Positions 52,243 to 61,491 of a stretch of 64,000 nucleotides of DNA are shown here, piece by piece. How positions within the stretch are numbered: the stretch's first letter is position 1; every line of letters begins with the position of its first letter. Below the pieces are notes generated by a model. The model saw only the letters and a program-made list of their open reading frames with translations. It made no database searches and had not been told where the DNA came from. The position numbers were made by a program, and so were the translations under genes. Location of the stretch: positions 1 through 64,000 of the forward strand of contig JAFKFH010000020.1 of NCBI GenBank assembly GCA_017307375.1, in the 5' to 3' direction. This stretch comes from Alphaproteobacteria bacterium (GTDB lineage Bacteria > Pseudomonadota > Alphaproteobacteria > Ferrovibrionales > Ferrovibrionaceae).

Positions 52243-55200
52243 TCAGACCACGCCCTCCATCGCAGCACAGAAGGCGTGCACCGCCTCGGTGACGCCCGAC
52301 AGCCGCTCCTGGCCCAAATCGACGTCGCCCTGCGCCAGCGCCGCCTCGACCGCGGCGGCGGCATCGCCGACCGCCGTCGCCCCGACGGCGCGCGCCGCGG
52401 CAACCAGCGACCGGGCCTGTTCCTGGGCGCCACCAAAGTCGGCGGCCCCGAACGACATTTCCAGCATTTCCAGCTGATCGGGCAAGGCTGCGGCAAACTC
52501 CGCCAGGAACGCGCGCGCCGCCGCGGTAAAGCCACCGAAGCTCTCGGTCAGGCGACCGGTATCGAACAACTCGGGCTGGAACGCCGGCAGCGGTGCCGGC
52601 GGCGCGGTTTCCCTATCGGCCTCCGAGACGACCGGGCTTCGGCGCAAGCCATCGGCCGCAGGCAGCAAACGAGCGACCAGCGCGGCAAGTCGCACGGCAT
52701 CGAGCGGCTTGGCCAGCCAGTCGTCCAAGCCGGCGGCAAGACAGGCCGCACGCGTCGCGGGCGTCACGTCGGTCGTCAGCCCGATCACCGGCAGGTGGCG
52801 GCCTGCGGTTTCCTGGGCGTGGATCGCCGTGGCCAATGCCAGGCCATCGATCGCCGGCATGTGCAGGTCGGCCAGCACGAGCCCGAAACCCGGCTCGGCC
52901 AGCGCGGCCAGCGCCGCCCTGCCGCCATCGGCCAGGACATGGGCATAGCCGAGACGGCCAAGCATCCGGCCGATCAGCTGTCGATTGACCGGATTGTCGT
53001 CGGCCACCAGGATCGCCGCGTCGGCGGCCCGGGCTTCGTCGAGCGGCGGCGGGGCAAAGCCGCCCGGCCCGCCGCCGGCCGGCGCACGGCCGAGCGCTGC
53101 GGCGATGGTCGACCATAGGCGGCTGCGACGGATCGGATAGTCGAGGGTGGCCGCCAGCCGTTGCCGCACCGACGGCTTCAGCAAGGCAAGCTGCCCCTGC
53201 GCGCCCGCGACGATGATCGGCCTGCCGGCCAGCTTGTCGTCGCGCGCCAGCTTTTCCAGCAGCGCCTCGACCTCGCCCGGCGCCGGACCGAGACAGACCA
53301 GGACGAGATCGAGTTCGGCCGAGGCCAGAACCTTTGGCGCATAGCGATCGGCGGTCAGCCACAGCGGCTCCTCGATCCCGGCGGCGTAGAGCTGACCGAC
53401 CAGCGCGTCGCGCCGCCAGCCATCGGCACCGAGGATGGCCAGCCGGACATCGGCGATCTCGGGCACGGGGGGCGATGCGACGGCGGTGCCCGGCAGCACC
53501 AGTTCGACGGTGAAGGTCGCCCCTTCACCCGGCACCGATTCGCATGCGATCGTGCCGCCCATCAGTTCGACCAGCCGGCGGGCCAGCGTCAGGCCGAGGC
53601 CGCCGTCGACGGGCGCGGTACCCGGTCCGTCCAATGGCCGGAACAACCGTTCGATCTGATCCTCGGTCAGGCCGACGCCGCTGTCCGATACGTCGAGGCG
53701 CAGGGTTGCCGCCCCATCGCGCCGACGGGCACCGGACAACTTGACCAGCACGCCGCCTTCGTCGGTGAACTTCACCGCGTTGCCGGCGAGGGCGAGCACG
53801 ATCTGCCGCAGCCTTGCCGGATCGCCGATGACCGTTTCGGGCAGACGCGGATCGAGATCCACGACAAGCTCGATGCCGCGATCGTCGGCCAGCGGCGCCA
53901 GCGCGGCACCCGCGGCCTCGGCAATGGCGGGCAAGGAAACCGGCCGGGCATCGAGGCTGAGTTCGCCGGCCTCGATCCGGGCGATATCGAGCACGTTGTC
54001 GACGGTGCCGAGCAGTGCATCGGCGGTCTGGCGGATGACGACGGCCTGGGCGCGCCCGTCATCGTCGAGATCGGCTTCGGCAAGCACCTCGGCGATGCCG
54101 GCCAAACTCGCCAGCGACGGACGCAGGCCACGATCGATGACCGCGAGGATGTCCGAACGCCCCTCGCCGGCCGCTTCGACCTGGTTCCGGGCAGCAGCGA
54201 GCGCCGCATTGGCTGCCGCGAGATCGGCCAGGGCCTGCGCCGCCTCGCGCCGGGCGGCAGCGAGAGCAGTCGCCTGCTGATGGCGCTCGGCCGCATCGAG
54301 CCAGACACCCGACAGCAACGTCGCCCCGTCGCCGAGGCGCCGCGGCGTCGCCCGCAGGCCGATCCAGCGCTCGCCGTCCGGATGGCGGTCGCGGAATTCG
54401 AGATCGAGCGGCTTCAGCGCCGCCGCCGCCTCGGCGATGGCCGCATCGAGACCGGCACGATCGGCGGGATGGATCGGTTCCATGGCCTGGCCCGAGGTCA
54501 GCGCGGCCGGATCGATGCCGCGCAGCGCCCGTGCCGCGCCGGCGACGAACTGGTAGCGGCGCCGGCCGTCGGCCTCGATGCGCATTTGGAAGACGGCACC
54601 GGGGACGGCCTCGGTCAGGTCGGCGAGCTGATTGTAGAGCCGGTCGGTCTCGGCATGGGCCTGCGCCACCGCTGCCTCGGCGTCCTTGCGCAACGAGATG
54701 TCGCGCATGACGAAGGCGACCCGCTCCAGGCTGCCGAAGCGCAGGAAGCGCGCGACCGCCTCCACCGCCACCGCCGAGCCATCCTTCCGGGTCACGCGCC
54801 CTTCATAAGGTTGCGGATCGGCAATGCCGGCGATGGCCTGCCATTGGGCCCGCCACCCATCGGGGTCGAGGCCGGCGATGTCATGCACGGTCATCTGGGC
54901 CAGTTCGTCGGCCTGATAACCCATCAGCCGGCGATAAGCCTGGTTGGCATAGGCAATGGTGCCGTCCTCGGCGACCCAGAGGATCGCCTCGACCGCCTGG
55001 TCCAGCGCAAACTGGCTCATCGCCAGCCGATCGGCCTGCTCCTGGACCAGGGCGCCCTGCGCCTTGAACCGCGCCAGGGCCTGAGCCAGTTCGCCGACCT
55101 CGTCCTGCCGATCCTGGTCGGGTACGGCCATGTCGCGGCCAGCCGCCACCCCGCGGGTCGCCGCGGCCAGCCGGGCCAGCGGCGCCACAACCTGACGGCG

Positions 55201-55809
55201 AACGATCCACAATGCCGCCATCAGCGCGACCAGCGCCGCGCCGCCGACGGCAACCAGCCGCACCGCCGCCTGGCGGATTTCCTCGTTGGCGGCGACGAGG
55301 CCGGCCGCCGCCGCGCGGCGCTCGGCGGCGCCGAGCCCGGCGAGATCCTGCGCCAGCGGCGCCAAAGCCTGGGTCAGGCGGTCGTCCACCATCGCCGTGA
55401 GCGCGTCGCGATCATTGGTCCCCAGCGCGGCCAGCAGGCCCTGCGCCACCTCGTCCGCTGTCGCCAGCCGTGCCGCGACGGCGTCGATCAATGCCGCGTC
55501 GGTCACCCCCTGTCGCTCGGCCCGGTAGCGCAACCACAGCGGCTTGGCCTGGTCGAGCGCCCCCTGGACGCGGCTTGCGCCTTCGGCCACGCCGAGCCGG
55601 CCATCCCGGACCGCCCGGGCGGTCTCGCCCACGGCCAGCGTGTAGATGTCGCCGAGCGCCGCCAGTTGCAGCGGCGCGGCGGCATCGCGCTCGATCCCGG
55701 CGAGGCGCTGGCGAAGGTCGAGGAAACCATGGGCGGCGATCCCCGCCAGCGCGAACAGCGCCAGCGCGATCAGGCCGAACAGGAGGGAAAGGCGGCGGTT
55801 GATGGTCAT
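52243..55809 (-). CDS. Large hybrid sensor kinase lacking both phospho-histidines
   Basis: An 1188-residue inner-membrane protein. TM1 ~9-28, periplasmic helical sensor, TM2 ~183-203, HAMP-like segment (APLARLAAATRGVAAGRD), PAS (~260-385), second PAS-like fold (~400-515), coiled coil, DHp (~550-615), HATPase (~640-775), receiver-like domain (~790-900), receiver (~920-1040) and Hpt-like domain (~1075-1170). In the DHp the expected His is Arg560 (ILAVIDRGLRPSLASLAG); in the Hpt it is Arg1133 (QARSLVAAARAVG); the first receiver has Cys839 at the Asp position. The HATPase (GNAVKFTDEGG, DSGVGLTEDQ, GGLGLTLARRLVELMGG) and second receiver (LVADDNPVNR, Asp981 in LVLADLHMP, LAKPLD) look intact. It probably cannot autophosphorylate in the usual way. 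Confidence 0.9.
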   Translation of the reverse strand: MTINRRLSLLFGLIALALFALAGIAAHGFLDLRQRLAGIERDAAAPLQLAALGDIYTLAVGETARAVRDGRLGVAEGASRVQGALDQAKPLWLRYRAERQGVTDAALIDAVAARLATADEVAQGLLAALGTNDRDALTAMVDDRLTQALAPLAQDLAGLGAAERRAAAAGLVAANEEIRQAAVRLVAVGGAALVALMAALWIVRRQVVAPLARLAAATRGVAAGRDMAVPDQDRQDEVGELAQALARFKAQGALVQEQADRLAMSQFALDQAVEAILWVAEDGTIAYANQAYRRLMGYQADELAQMTVHDIAGLDPDGWRAQWQAIAGIADPQPYEGRVTRKDGSAVAVEAVARFLRFGSLERVAFVMRDISLRKDAEAAVAQAHAETDRLYNQLADLTEAVPGAVFQMRIEADGRRRYQFVAGAARALRGIDPAALTSGQAMEPIHPADRAGLDAAIAEAAAALKPLDLEFRDRHPDGERWIGLRATPRRLGDGATLLSGVWLDAAERHQQATALAAARREAAQALADLAAANAALAAARNQVEAAGEGRSDILAVIDRGLRPSLASLAGIAEVLAEADLDDDGRAQAVVIRQTADALLGTVDNVLDIARIEAGELSLDARPVSLPAIAEAAGAALAPLADDRGIELVVDLDPRLPETVIGDPARLRQIVLALAGNAVKFTDEGGVLVKLSGARRRDGAATLRLDVSDSGVGLTEDQIERLFRPLDGPGTAPVDGGLGLTLARRLVELMGGTIACESVPGEGATFTVELVLPGTAVASPPVPEIADVRLAILGADGWRRDALVGQLYAAGIEEPLWLTADRYAPKVLASAELDLVLVCLGPAPGEVEALLEKLARDDKLAGRPIIVAGAQGQLALLKPSVRQRLAATLDYPIRRSRLWSTIAAALGRAPAGGGPGGFAPPPLDEARAADAAILVADDNPVNRQLIGRMLGRLGYAHVLADGGRAALAALAEPGFGLVLADLHMPAIDGLALATAIHAQETAGRHLPVIGLTTDVTPATRAACLAAGLDDWLAKPLDAVRLAALVARLLPAADGLRRSPVVSEADRETAPPAPLPAFQPELFDTGRLTESFGGFTAAARAFLAEFAAALPDQLEMLEMSFGAADFGGAQEQARSLVAAARAVGATAVGDAAAAVEAALAQGDVDLGQERLSGVTEAVHAFCAAMEGVV

Positions 55810-55857
55810 GAGGAAATTACGAACTTTCGTCTGCTACTGGGAGAGCGTGAAACGCGT

Positions 55858-55903
55858 CGCGGCCGCGGCCGGGCCCCCGAATCGAGGGACGGCCGCGGCC
55901 GCG
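55858..55903. repeat. GC-rich 14-bp inverted repeat
   Basis: CGCGGCCGCGGCCG (55858-55871) and its exact complement CGGCCGCGGCCGCG (55890-55903) flank an 18-base loop. It lies between the OmpA-type lipoprotein and hybrid kinase genes, both on the minus strand. It may end the first transcript or structure the leader of the second; no T-run follows. Confidence 0.6.
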
Positions 55904-55960
55904 ATGATAGCGACGGCGGATGAAGGCGTCAGTGCAAACGGCAGAAAACCGCCGCCTGCG

Positions 55961-57157
55961 TCACCGAACGTAGAGATGGACCTCGTTCGAGGCGACACGC
56001 GGGTTGTTGGTGGCCGACACCGTCACCCGATTGGCGGGCAGGCCCATGTCGGTCAGGCTGCGCAGCACGCGTTCGGCATTGCGCCGCGAGGCGCTGGTGT
56101 TCAGCGCGGTCTGCGTCTGGCTGCCCTGAACGGCGGTGACCGAGACGAGATCGAAACGGGCGTCGGGCTTGCGCTCGAGCGCGCGCGACACCGCGTTGTA
56201 CAGCGCCTGCTGATAGGCGACGTCGGCACGATCGAAGCGGATGACCACGAGCGGCTGACGCCCCTCGACCGAAACCGGGGTTTGCGGCGCAGCGACCGCC
56301 ATCGGCGAGTTCGCACCGGCAAGGCCGGCAAAGGCCCGCCCCGTCGACAGGTTCGGGCCGTAAAGCTGGCCCGAATTCACCGCAGCGGCCAGCACGGTCA
56401 GGTTGGCACGCTCGGAGCCGATATAGTCGGTCTGGCGGGCGACGTCGGCCGACAGCTCGGTCAGCAGGCGGTCGATGTTCACCACCGTGCGGTTGGTTTC
56501 ATCCTCCAGCACGCGCAGCTGGCGGTGATCCTCGTCGATCGCGCCCGGCAACACGTAGGTCGCCCGGGCCGAGTCGAGGATGAAGCTGGCCGTCGCCGAA
56601 TCCTGCGCGGTCTGGTTGGCGAGCGCGTTGAGGCTGTTGATGTCCTGGGCCAGCTGGTCGAGCGACCCCTGGATGCCGCGCCACTGTTCCACCAGCACCG
56701 GATTGGCCGGCGTCGTCCCGATCTGCAGCCGGGTGGCGATCGCCGCCACGGTGCCGTGGTAGCGCTGCGAGGTCTGCGAAATGCTCTGGCGCAGCGCGGT
56801 CAGCTGGGAGTTGCGCTGGCTGATATTGCCCTGCAGGCTCGACAGGTCGGCGCGCATCTGCTCGACCTTCTGGCCGACGGCGGTACCGGTCGAGCGCGAG
56901 GCGGTGACGCCAGGCGAAACGAAGGTCGAACTACCCATCGCCGGCTGGTTGGGATCCAGCGTCGGTTGCGGGTTCGCTTCGGCCGCCGAGGGGGCGATCG
57001 GCGTGGCGGACGACGAAGACCCCGACGAGACACCGAGCGACGGGGCCAAAGCGTCGTTGGTGAAGGAGCAGCCGGCCAGGGCCAGCATCGCCAGCACGGC
57101 AAGGCCGGCACCGGCGTTGCGGCGAGCCCGAGGATCTGGACGAACGTGGACCGACAT
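55961..57157 (-). CDS. OmpA-family lipoprotein
   Basis: A 398-residue envelope protein. Lipoprotein signal with lipobox LAGC (AVLAMLALAGCSF, acylated Cys near residue 32), a Ser/Pro-rich linker, a long helical/coiled-coil middle (~90-270, e.g. QMRADLSSLQGNISQRNSQL) and a C-terminal OmpA-like domain (~290-398) with TSASRRNAERVLRSLTDMGL, which in relatives binds peptidoglycan. The ATG at 57157 gives the signal an arginine-rich n-region; the upstream in-frame extension is unlikely. Probably outer-membrane anchored and spanning to the cell wall; upstream of the hybrid kinase but with a hairpin between them. Confidence 0.88.
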   Translation of the reverse strand: MSVHVRPDPRARRNAGAGLAVLAMLALAGCSFTNDALAPSLGVSSGSSSSATPIAPSAAEANPQPTLDPNQPAMGSSTFVSPGVTASRSTGTAVGQKVEQMRADLSSLQGNISQRNSQLTALRQSISQTSQRYHGTVAAIATRLQIGTTPANPVLVEQWRGIQGSLDQLAQDINSLNALANQTAQDSATASFILDSARATYVLPGAIDEDHRQLRVLEDETNRTVVNIDRLLTELSADVARQTDYIGSERANLTVLAAAVNSGQLYGPNLSTGRAFAGLAGANSPMAVAAPQTPVSVEGRQPLVVIRFDRADVAYQQALYNAVSRALERKPDARFDLVSVTAVQGSQTQTALNTSASRRNAERVLRSLTDMGLPANRVTVSATNNPRVASNEVHLYVR

Positions 57158-57534
57158 CGGGCTGATCGCTGCCTGATCGTCAGATAGTATTGCCGTCTCG
57201 ATCGTCACGAGCACCCGTTTTCCCGTTCCAAACACACCCGCAGCACGTCGTCACCAGGAGCCGTGCGCGCGTCGCGTCGAGCCGAAGCACATCTAGCCGT
57301 AGACGGGCGCATTCGCATCATCGCCAGGAGCGAACCGACCGTGTCGCTGAAAGGATTCCCGCCGCGGCAATGGCCCATGCCGCCTGGAGCCCCCCTCCGG
57401 CGCCATCTTGGTTTACCCCTCTACACCCAAGCGCGGCAAGCATTTTTCGACGTTGGCGGGTGCGGCGACCCGTCCCTTTGTGGCTTCGGGGCAACTGTGG
57501 CATAGTGTGACGGTGGATGCAGAAGGCTCCCTCG
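57158..57534. other. 377-base intergenic region, no gene seen
   Basis: Divergent spacer between the lipoprotein and oxygenase-like genes. I see no RNA gene, repeat or credible short reading frame. TACTAT on the minus strand (around 57185) and CATAGT on the plus strand (around 57501) are weak -10 candidates for the two genes. Confidence 0.4.
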
Positions 57535-58479
57535 ATGCTCAATGAACTCGGCCTGACCAAGCGCGGCCCGGTCTGGCAACTGCCCGGCGGTCTGGCTGCC
57601 CGGATCCGCGAACAACCTTTTGGCGAACGCCACCACGCCTTTCAGGCGCTCTGCCGGGAAGTCTTCAGGAACAGCGCAGGCGCAAAAGCGACTGCCTGCA
57701 CCTCCGAACTTGCGACACTCGGGGTCGAGATGATCCCGGGTGTGCTGGCGCCGGAAACCTGCGATGACCTGTCGGGCCGCATCGGCACATGGCTCGACCA
57801 AGCCGTGGCGACGATGGATGCGGCGACCGGGGGCTTCGATTTCCGGACCGACAGGACCAATCGCGTCGTGCCGCTGACGCCGGAAATCGTGCGGGCCGCG
57901 CTGCCGATCGTTCGCCGGGTACTGGCGCGGCCGACGACGGCGCTGGCCGAAAGCTACCTGGAAAGCCACTTCAAACTCGATTCGATCAGGCTTTTCCGCT
58001 CGGTACCCAATCCCGACCCGCTGGTCTCGTTCCGTTGGCATTGGGATTCGGCGCCGCTGGGCCAGTTGCACGTCATGGTCTATCTGACCGATTCCGGCGC
58101 CGACGGATCCGGCGGGGCCACCGAATTTCTCGCCAGGCCCGTGTCGGAGCAGTTGCGGCGCACCGAATACTTCGCGCGCGGCATCGACGACCGGGTGCTC
58201 GAGATCGAGGAATTGCCCGACGGGGCCAAGCTCAGGAATTTCGTGTTCAAGGCGACCCCGTCCCGCGGCGACGGACTCATCTTCGCCCCCGGCCTGATCT
58301 GCCATCGCGGCGTCCCGCCCAAGCAGGGTTTCCGGGATGCGCTGCTGCTGGTGCTGCTGCCGTCGCTCGATCCCTGGGCGGTAAGTCTCGCGGCGGAAGG
58401 CAACGACGCGATGGTCAAGCGCATGATCGACCGGTGCTTCGGTTACCTTCCGATCACCGGCGACCCCCTGGAGCCGTGA
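57535..58479 (+). CDS. Fe(II)/2-oxoglutarate dioxygenase-like protein (PhyH-type fold)
   Basis: A 314-residue protein whose second half carries a facial-triad pattern: His and Asp in SFRWHWDSAPLGQLHVM, a GGATEFL strand, and a late His followed by Arg in GLICHRGVPPKQGFRDALLL, as in phytanoyl-CoA dioxygenase-type enzymes. The N-terminal ~70 residues are unassigned. ATG 57535 follows AGAAGG; an ATG at 57517 is in frame. Substrate is unknown and no pathway genes adjoin it. Catalytic role is inferred from the motif only. Confidence 0.75.
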   Translation: MLNELGLTKRGPVWQLPGGLAARIREQPFGERHHAFQALCREVFRNSAGAKATACTSELATLGVEMIPGVLAPETCDDLSGRIGTWLDQAVATMDAATGGFDFRTDRTNRVVPLTPEIVRAALPIVRRVLARPTTALAESYLESHFKLDSIRLFRSVPNPDPLVSFRWHWDSAPLGQLHVMVYLTDSGADGSGGATEFLARPVSEQLRRTEYFARGIDDRVLEIEELPDGAKLRNFVFKATPSRGDGLIFAPGLICHRGVPPKQGFRDALLLVLLPSLDPWAVSLAAEGNDAMVKRMIDRCFGYLPITGDPLEP

Positions 58480-58480
58480 G

Positions 58481-58504
58481 CGGGGGCCGGTTGCCCGGCC
58501 CCCG
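58481..58504. terminator. GC hairpin between convergent genes
   Basis: Perfect 10-bp stem CGGGGGCCGG (58481-58490) with CCGGCCCCCG (58495-58504) and a 4-base loop, in the 35-base gap between two convergent stop codons. It lacks a T-run on either side, so intrinsic termination would be weak. Confidence 0.5.
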
Positions 58505-58514
58505 AAGCCGTACT

Positions 58515-59699
58515 TCAGACGATCTCGAACAGCCCGGCCGCCCCCATGCCGCCGCCGATGCACATGGTCACGACGACGTGCTTGACGCCGCGGCGCTTGC
58601 CCTCGATCAGCGCATGGCCGGTCAGGCGCGCGCCAGACATGCCGTAGGGGTGGCCGACCGCGATGGCGCCGCCGTCGACGTTCAGCCGGTCGTTGGGAAT
58701 GCCGAGCTTGTCGCGGCAGTAGAGGACCTGGACGGCAAAGGCCTCGTTCAATTCCCACAGGCCGATATCGTCGACCTTCAGGCCATGCCGCTTGAGCAGC
58801 TTGGGCACGGCATAGACCGGCCCGATCCCCATCTCGTCGGGCTCGCAGCCGGCGATGGCGAAACCGCGGAAGATGCCGAGCGGCTGCAGGCCGCGCTGTT
58901 CAGCCAGCTTGGCGCTCATCACCACCGCGGCCGAGGCGCCGTCCGAAAGCTGGCTGGCATTGCCCGCGGTGATGCACTTGTCCGGCCCGCGCACCGGCTT
59001 GAGCGCGGCCAGGCCCTCGAGCGTCGTGTCGGCGCGGTTGCCCTCGTCGCGGCGCAGGGTGACGGTTTCCTCCAGCGTCTCGCCGGTCTCCTTGTTGACC
59101 AGCAGCTTGACGGTGGTCAGCGGCACGATCTCCTGGTCGAACCGGCCGGCGGCCTGGGCCGCCGCAGTGCGCTGCTGGCTCTGCAGGCCGAATTCGTCCT
59201 GGACCTCGCGGCTGATCTTGTAGCGCGCGGCCACGACTTCGGCCGTGTCGAGCATCGGCAGATAGATTTCCGGCTTGTGCTGGTCGAGCCCTTCGTCACG
59301 CAGCCGGAAGCTGTTCTTGTGCTCGTTCTGCACCAGGCTGATCGATTCGAGGCCGCCGGCGACCATCACGTCGCCCTCGCCGCTCATGATGCGCTGGGCA
59401 GCCATCGCGATGGTCTGCAGCCCGGACGAGCAGAAGCGGTTGACGGTGACGCCGGAGACGGAAACCGGCATGCCGGCGCGCAGGGCGATCTGGCGGGCGA
59501 TGTTCTCGCCGGTCGCGCCCTCGGGCATCGCGGTGCCCATCAGCACGTCCTCGATCTCGCCCAGTTCGACACCGGCGCGTTCGACCGCGTGCTTGACGAC
59601 GTGGGCGCCCAGCGTCGCGCCATGGGTGTTGTTGAAGGCGCCGCGATAGGCTTTGCCGATCGGCGTGCGCGCGGTCGAGACGATGACGGCCTCGGTCAT
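58515..59699 (-). CDS. Acetyl-CoA C-acyltransferase (thiolase), second copy
   Basis: A 394-residue thiolase with the nucleophilic Cys in [14 protein letters not shown], His in [18 protein letters not shown] and the second Cys in [16 protein letters not shown]. It is closely similar in sequence to the thiolase at 26283-27485 but is not next to a hydratase/dehydrogenase gene. Could act in beta-oxidation or acetoacetyl-CoA metabolism. It lies downstream of the MeaB-like gene on the same strand (83-base gap). Confidence 0.95.
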   Translation of the reverse strand: MTEAVIVSTARTPIGKAYRGAFNNTHGATLGAHVVKHAVERAGVELGEIEDVLMGTAMPEGATGENIARQIALRAGMPVSVSGVTVNRFCSSGLQTIAMAAQRIMSGEGDVMVAGGLESISLVQNEHKNSFRLRDEGLDQHKPEIYLPMLDTAEVVAARYKISREVQDEFGLQSQQRTAAAQAAGRFDQEIVPLTTVKLLVNKETGETLEETVTLRRDEGNRADTTLEGLAALKPVRGPDKCITAGNASQLSDGASAAVVMSAKLAEQRGLQPLGIFRGFAIAGCEPDEMGIGPVYAVPKLLKRHGLKVDDIGLWELNEAFAVQVLYCRDKLGIPNDRLNVDGGAIAVGHPYGMSGARLTGHALIEGKRRGVKHVVVTMCIGGGMGAAGLFEIV

Positions 59700-59782
59700 G
59701 ATGGCGTTCGCTCCCTAAGTTACCAACGAGTAGAATGCGGGCGACAGCTTAAGCCGCGCCATGGTGCATTGCAACGTGCCGC

Positions 59783-60706
59783 TCAGTAGCGCCCGGCGGC
59801 GAGCAGCGGCACCAGATCGGCCACCAGCGCCGCGGCCGCTTCGTCGAGATCCGGATGACCGGCCACCACCCGACCGGCGTCGAGGCCGTCGAGCGCGCGG
59901 CGCAGCCGGTCGAGCGCCAGGCCGCGCACCAGCCGCGCCAGCCGCCGGGTCCGGCGCGCTGCGGCATCCTCGCCCCCGCGGGCCGCGGCGCCCAGCACCG
60001 CGTCGGCCAGCCGGTCGATGCCCTGTTCGGACACCGCGACGGTCTTGACCACCGGCACGTCGCGGATGCCGGCGGAATGGCCGAGCTGGCGGGCGGTGCG
60101 GTCGGCCAGCGGATTGTCCGCCTTGTTCACCACCAGCACGTCGGCGATCTCGAGGATGCCGGCCTTGATCGCCTGGATCTCGTCGCCGAGTCCGGGCGCG
60201 GTGACGACGACGCAGCAATCGGCGATGTCGGCGATCTCGACCTCGGACTGGCCGGTGCCGACCGTTTCGACCAGCACGACATCCTTGCCGGCGGCATCCA
60301 GCACGTCGACGACGCGCTGTGCGGTGCGCGAAAGCCCGCCGAGATGGCCGCGCGAGGCCAGCGAACGGACGAAGACGCCGTCATCCCCGGCATGACGGGT
60401 CATGCGGATCCGGTCCCCCAGGATCGCGCCGCCGGTCAGCGGGCTGGACGGATCCACCGCGACGATGCCGACGGTGAGACCACGGGCACGCAGCTCGGCG
60501 CAGAAGGCACCGACCAGCGTCGACTTGCCGGCCCCGGGCGCGCCGGTGAAACCGACAACCCTGGCACGGCCGAGACGGCCTGCGATCAGCGCCAGGATGG
60601 CAGCGGCATCGCGCGTCTCATTTTCGACGGCGGTGATCGCGCGGGCGAGCGCCAGCCGATCGCCGGTCAGCAGCGCGCCGGCCCAGTCGGGTTGGGGTGA
60701 AGTCAT
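59783..60706 (-). CDS. MeaB/ArgK-like G3E GTPase
   Basis: A 307-residue P-loop GTPase. G1: GFTGAPGAGKSTLVGAF; then VDPSSPLTGGAILGDRIRM, VLVETVGTGQSEVEIAD and the base-specificity motif NKAD. These are the hallmarks of MeaB, which guards coenzyme-B12 acyl-CoA mutases such as methylmalonyl-CoA mutase. No mutase gene is in the window. ATG 60706 is preferred to GTG 60709. Linkage to the thiolase suggests a role in propionyl/branched acyl-CoA use. Confidence 0.93.
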   Translation of the reverse strand: MTSPQPDWAGALLTGDRLALARAITAVENETRDAAAILALIAGRLGRARVVGFTGAPGAGKSTLVGAFCAELRARGLTVGIVAVDPSSPLTGGAILGDRIRMTRHAGDDGVFVRSLASRGHLGGLSRTAQRVVDVLDAAGKDVVLVETVGTGQSEVEIADIADCCVVVTAPGLGDEIQAIKAGILEIADVLVVNKADNPLADRTARQLGHSAGIRDVPVVKTVAVSEQGIDRLADAVLGAAARGGEDAAARRTRRLARLVRGLALDRLRRALDGLDAGRVVAGHPDLDEAAAALVADLVPLLAAGRY

Positions 60707-60749
60707 CACCCGGCGAAACTAGGATCAGGCGAGCGCCGGCGCAACCGCC

Positions 60750-61418
60750 TCAGCCGGTCGCGACGGGCAGCAGCAATTCGTCCGGCGCCTTGCGGGCCGG
60801 CCGGAAGCCGTTCACCCGGTCGTCGGCCGGATAGCCGAGCGACAGGCCGCAGAGCAGCTTGTAGCCCTCCGGGACGTCGAAACACCGGCGGATCGGCCCG
60901 GGATACATGGCCAGCGCGCCTTCGGCGCAGGTGCCGAGGCCTTCATCGACCGCGGCGAGCATCAGCGATTGCAGGAATACCCCGGCATCGAGCGCCGCGT
61001 ACTGGCCGAGCGCCTCGTGCGCGAAGAGGAACAGGACGACCGGCGCATCGAAGAACGTGAAGTTGCGCCGCATCTGGGCATGGCGGGCCGCATGATCCTG
61101 CCGCGCGATTCCCAGCGTCTCGTAGAGGCCGTATCCCGTGGCCTGGCGGCGGCGCTGCAGTTCCGGCGGATAACTGAGCGGCAGCGGAATCTCGGGTGCC
61201 AGGTCGACCGATCCGCGGTCGAAGGCCGCGGTCAATTCGTCCGCCAGCCGATCGCGAAGGGCCCCATGGGCCAGGCCGAGGCGGTAGGGCTGGGTATTGC
61301 TCCAGCTCGGCGCCTCCTGGGCTGCCGCCAGGAGGCGGTCAAGGACATCGGCGGGTACCGGATCCGGGCGAAACGCACGAATCGAGCGGCGGCGGGCGAG
61401 CAGATCTGCAGCGGTCAT
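60750..61418 (-). CDS. Nitroreductase family protein
   Basis: A 222-residue FMN-dependent oxidoreductase. N-terminal RRSIRAFRPDPVPADVLDRL and SWSNTQPYRL contact the flavin; AAVDEGLGTCAEGA and LLCGLSLGYPADD are typical of the C-terminal half. Acts on quinones or nitroaromatics in relatives. Divergent from a LysR gene (73-base gap), the usual arrangement for a LysR-controlled reductase. Confidence 0.92.
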   Translation of the reverse strand: MTAADLLARRRSIRAFRPDPVPADVLDRLLAAAQEAPSWSNTQPYRLGLAHGALRDRLADELTAAFDRGSVDLAPEIPLPLSYPPELQRRRQATGYGLYETLGIARQDHAARHAQMRRNFTFFDAPVVLFLFAHEALGQYAALDAGVFLQSLMLAAVDEGLGTCAEGALAMYPGPIRRCFDVPEGYKLLCGLSLGYPADDRVNGFRPARKAPDELLLPVATG

Positions 61419-61491
61419 CGAGGCAGCGTAATTGATGGCCGCATCGGATAGAATAGCCGTTGCTGGATAAACTCATGCATGAAACGCATAA

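Noticed and set aside
57263-57505. Small plus-strand reading frame of 80 codons in the intergenic region
   Set aside because: No ribosome-binding site, no recognisable domain and atypical composition; it overlaps the probable promoter of the next gene.
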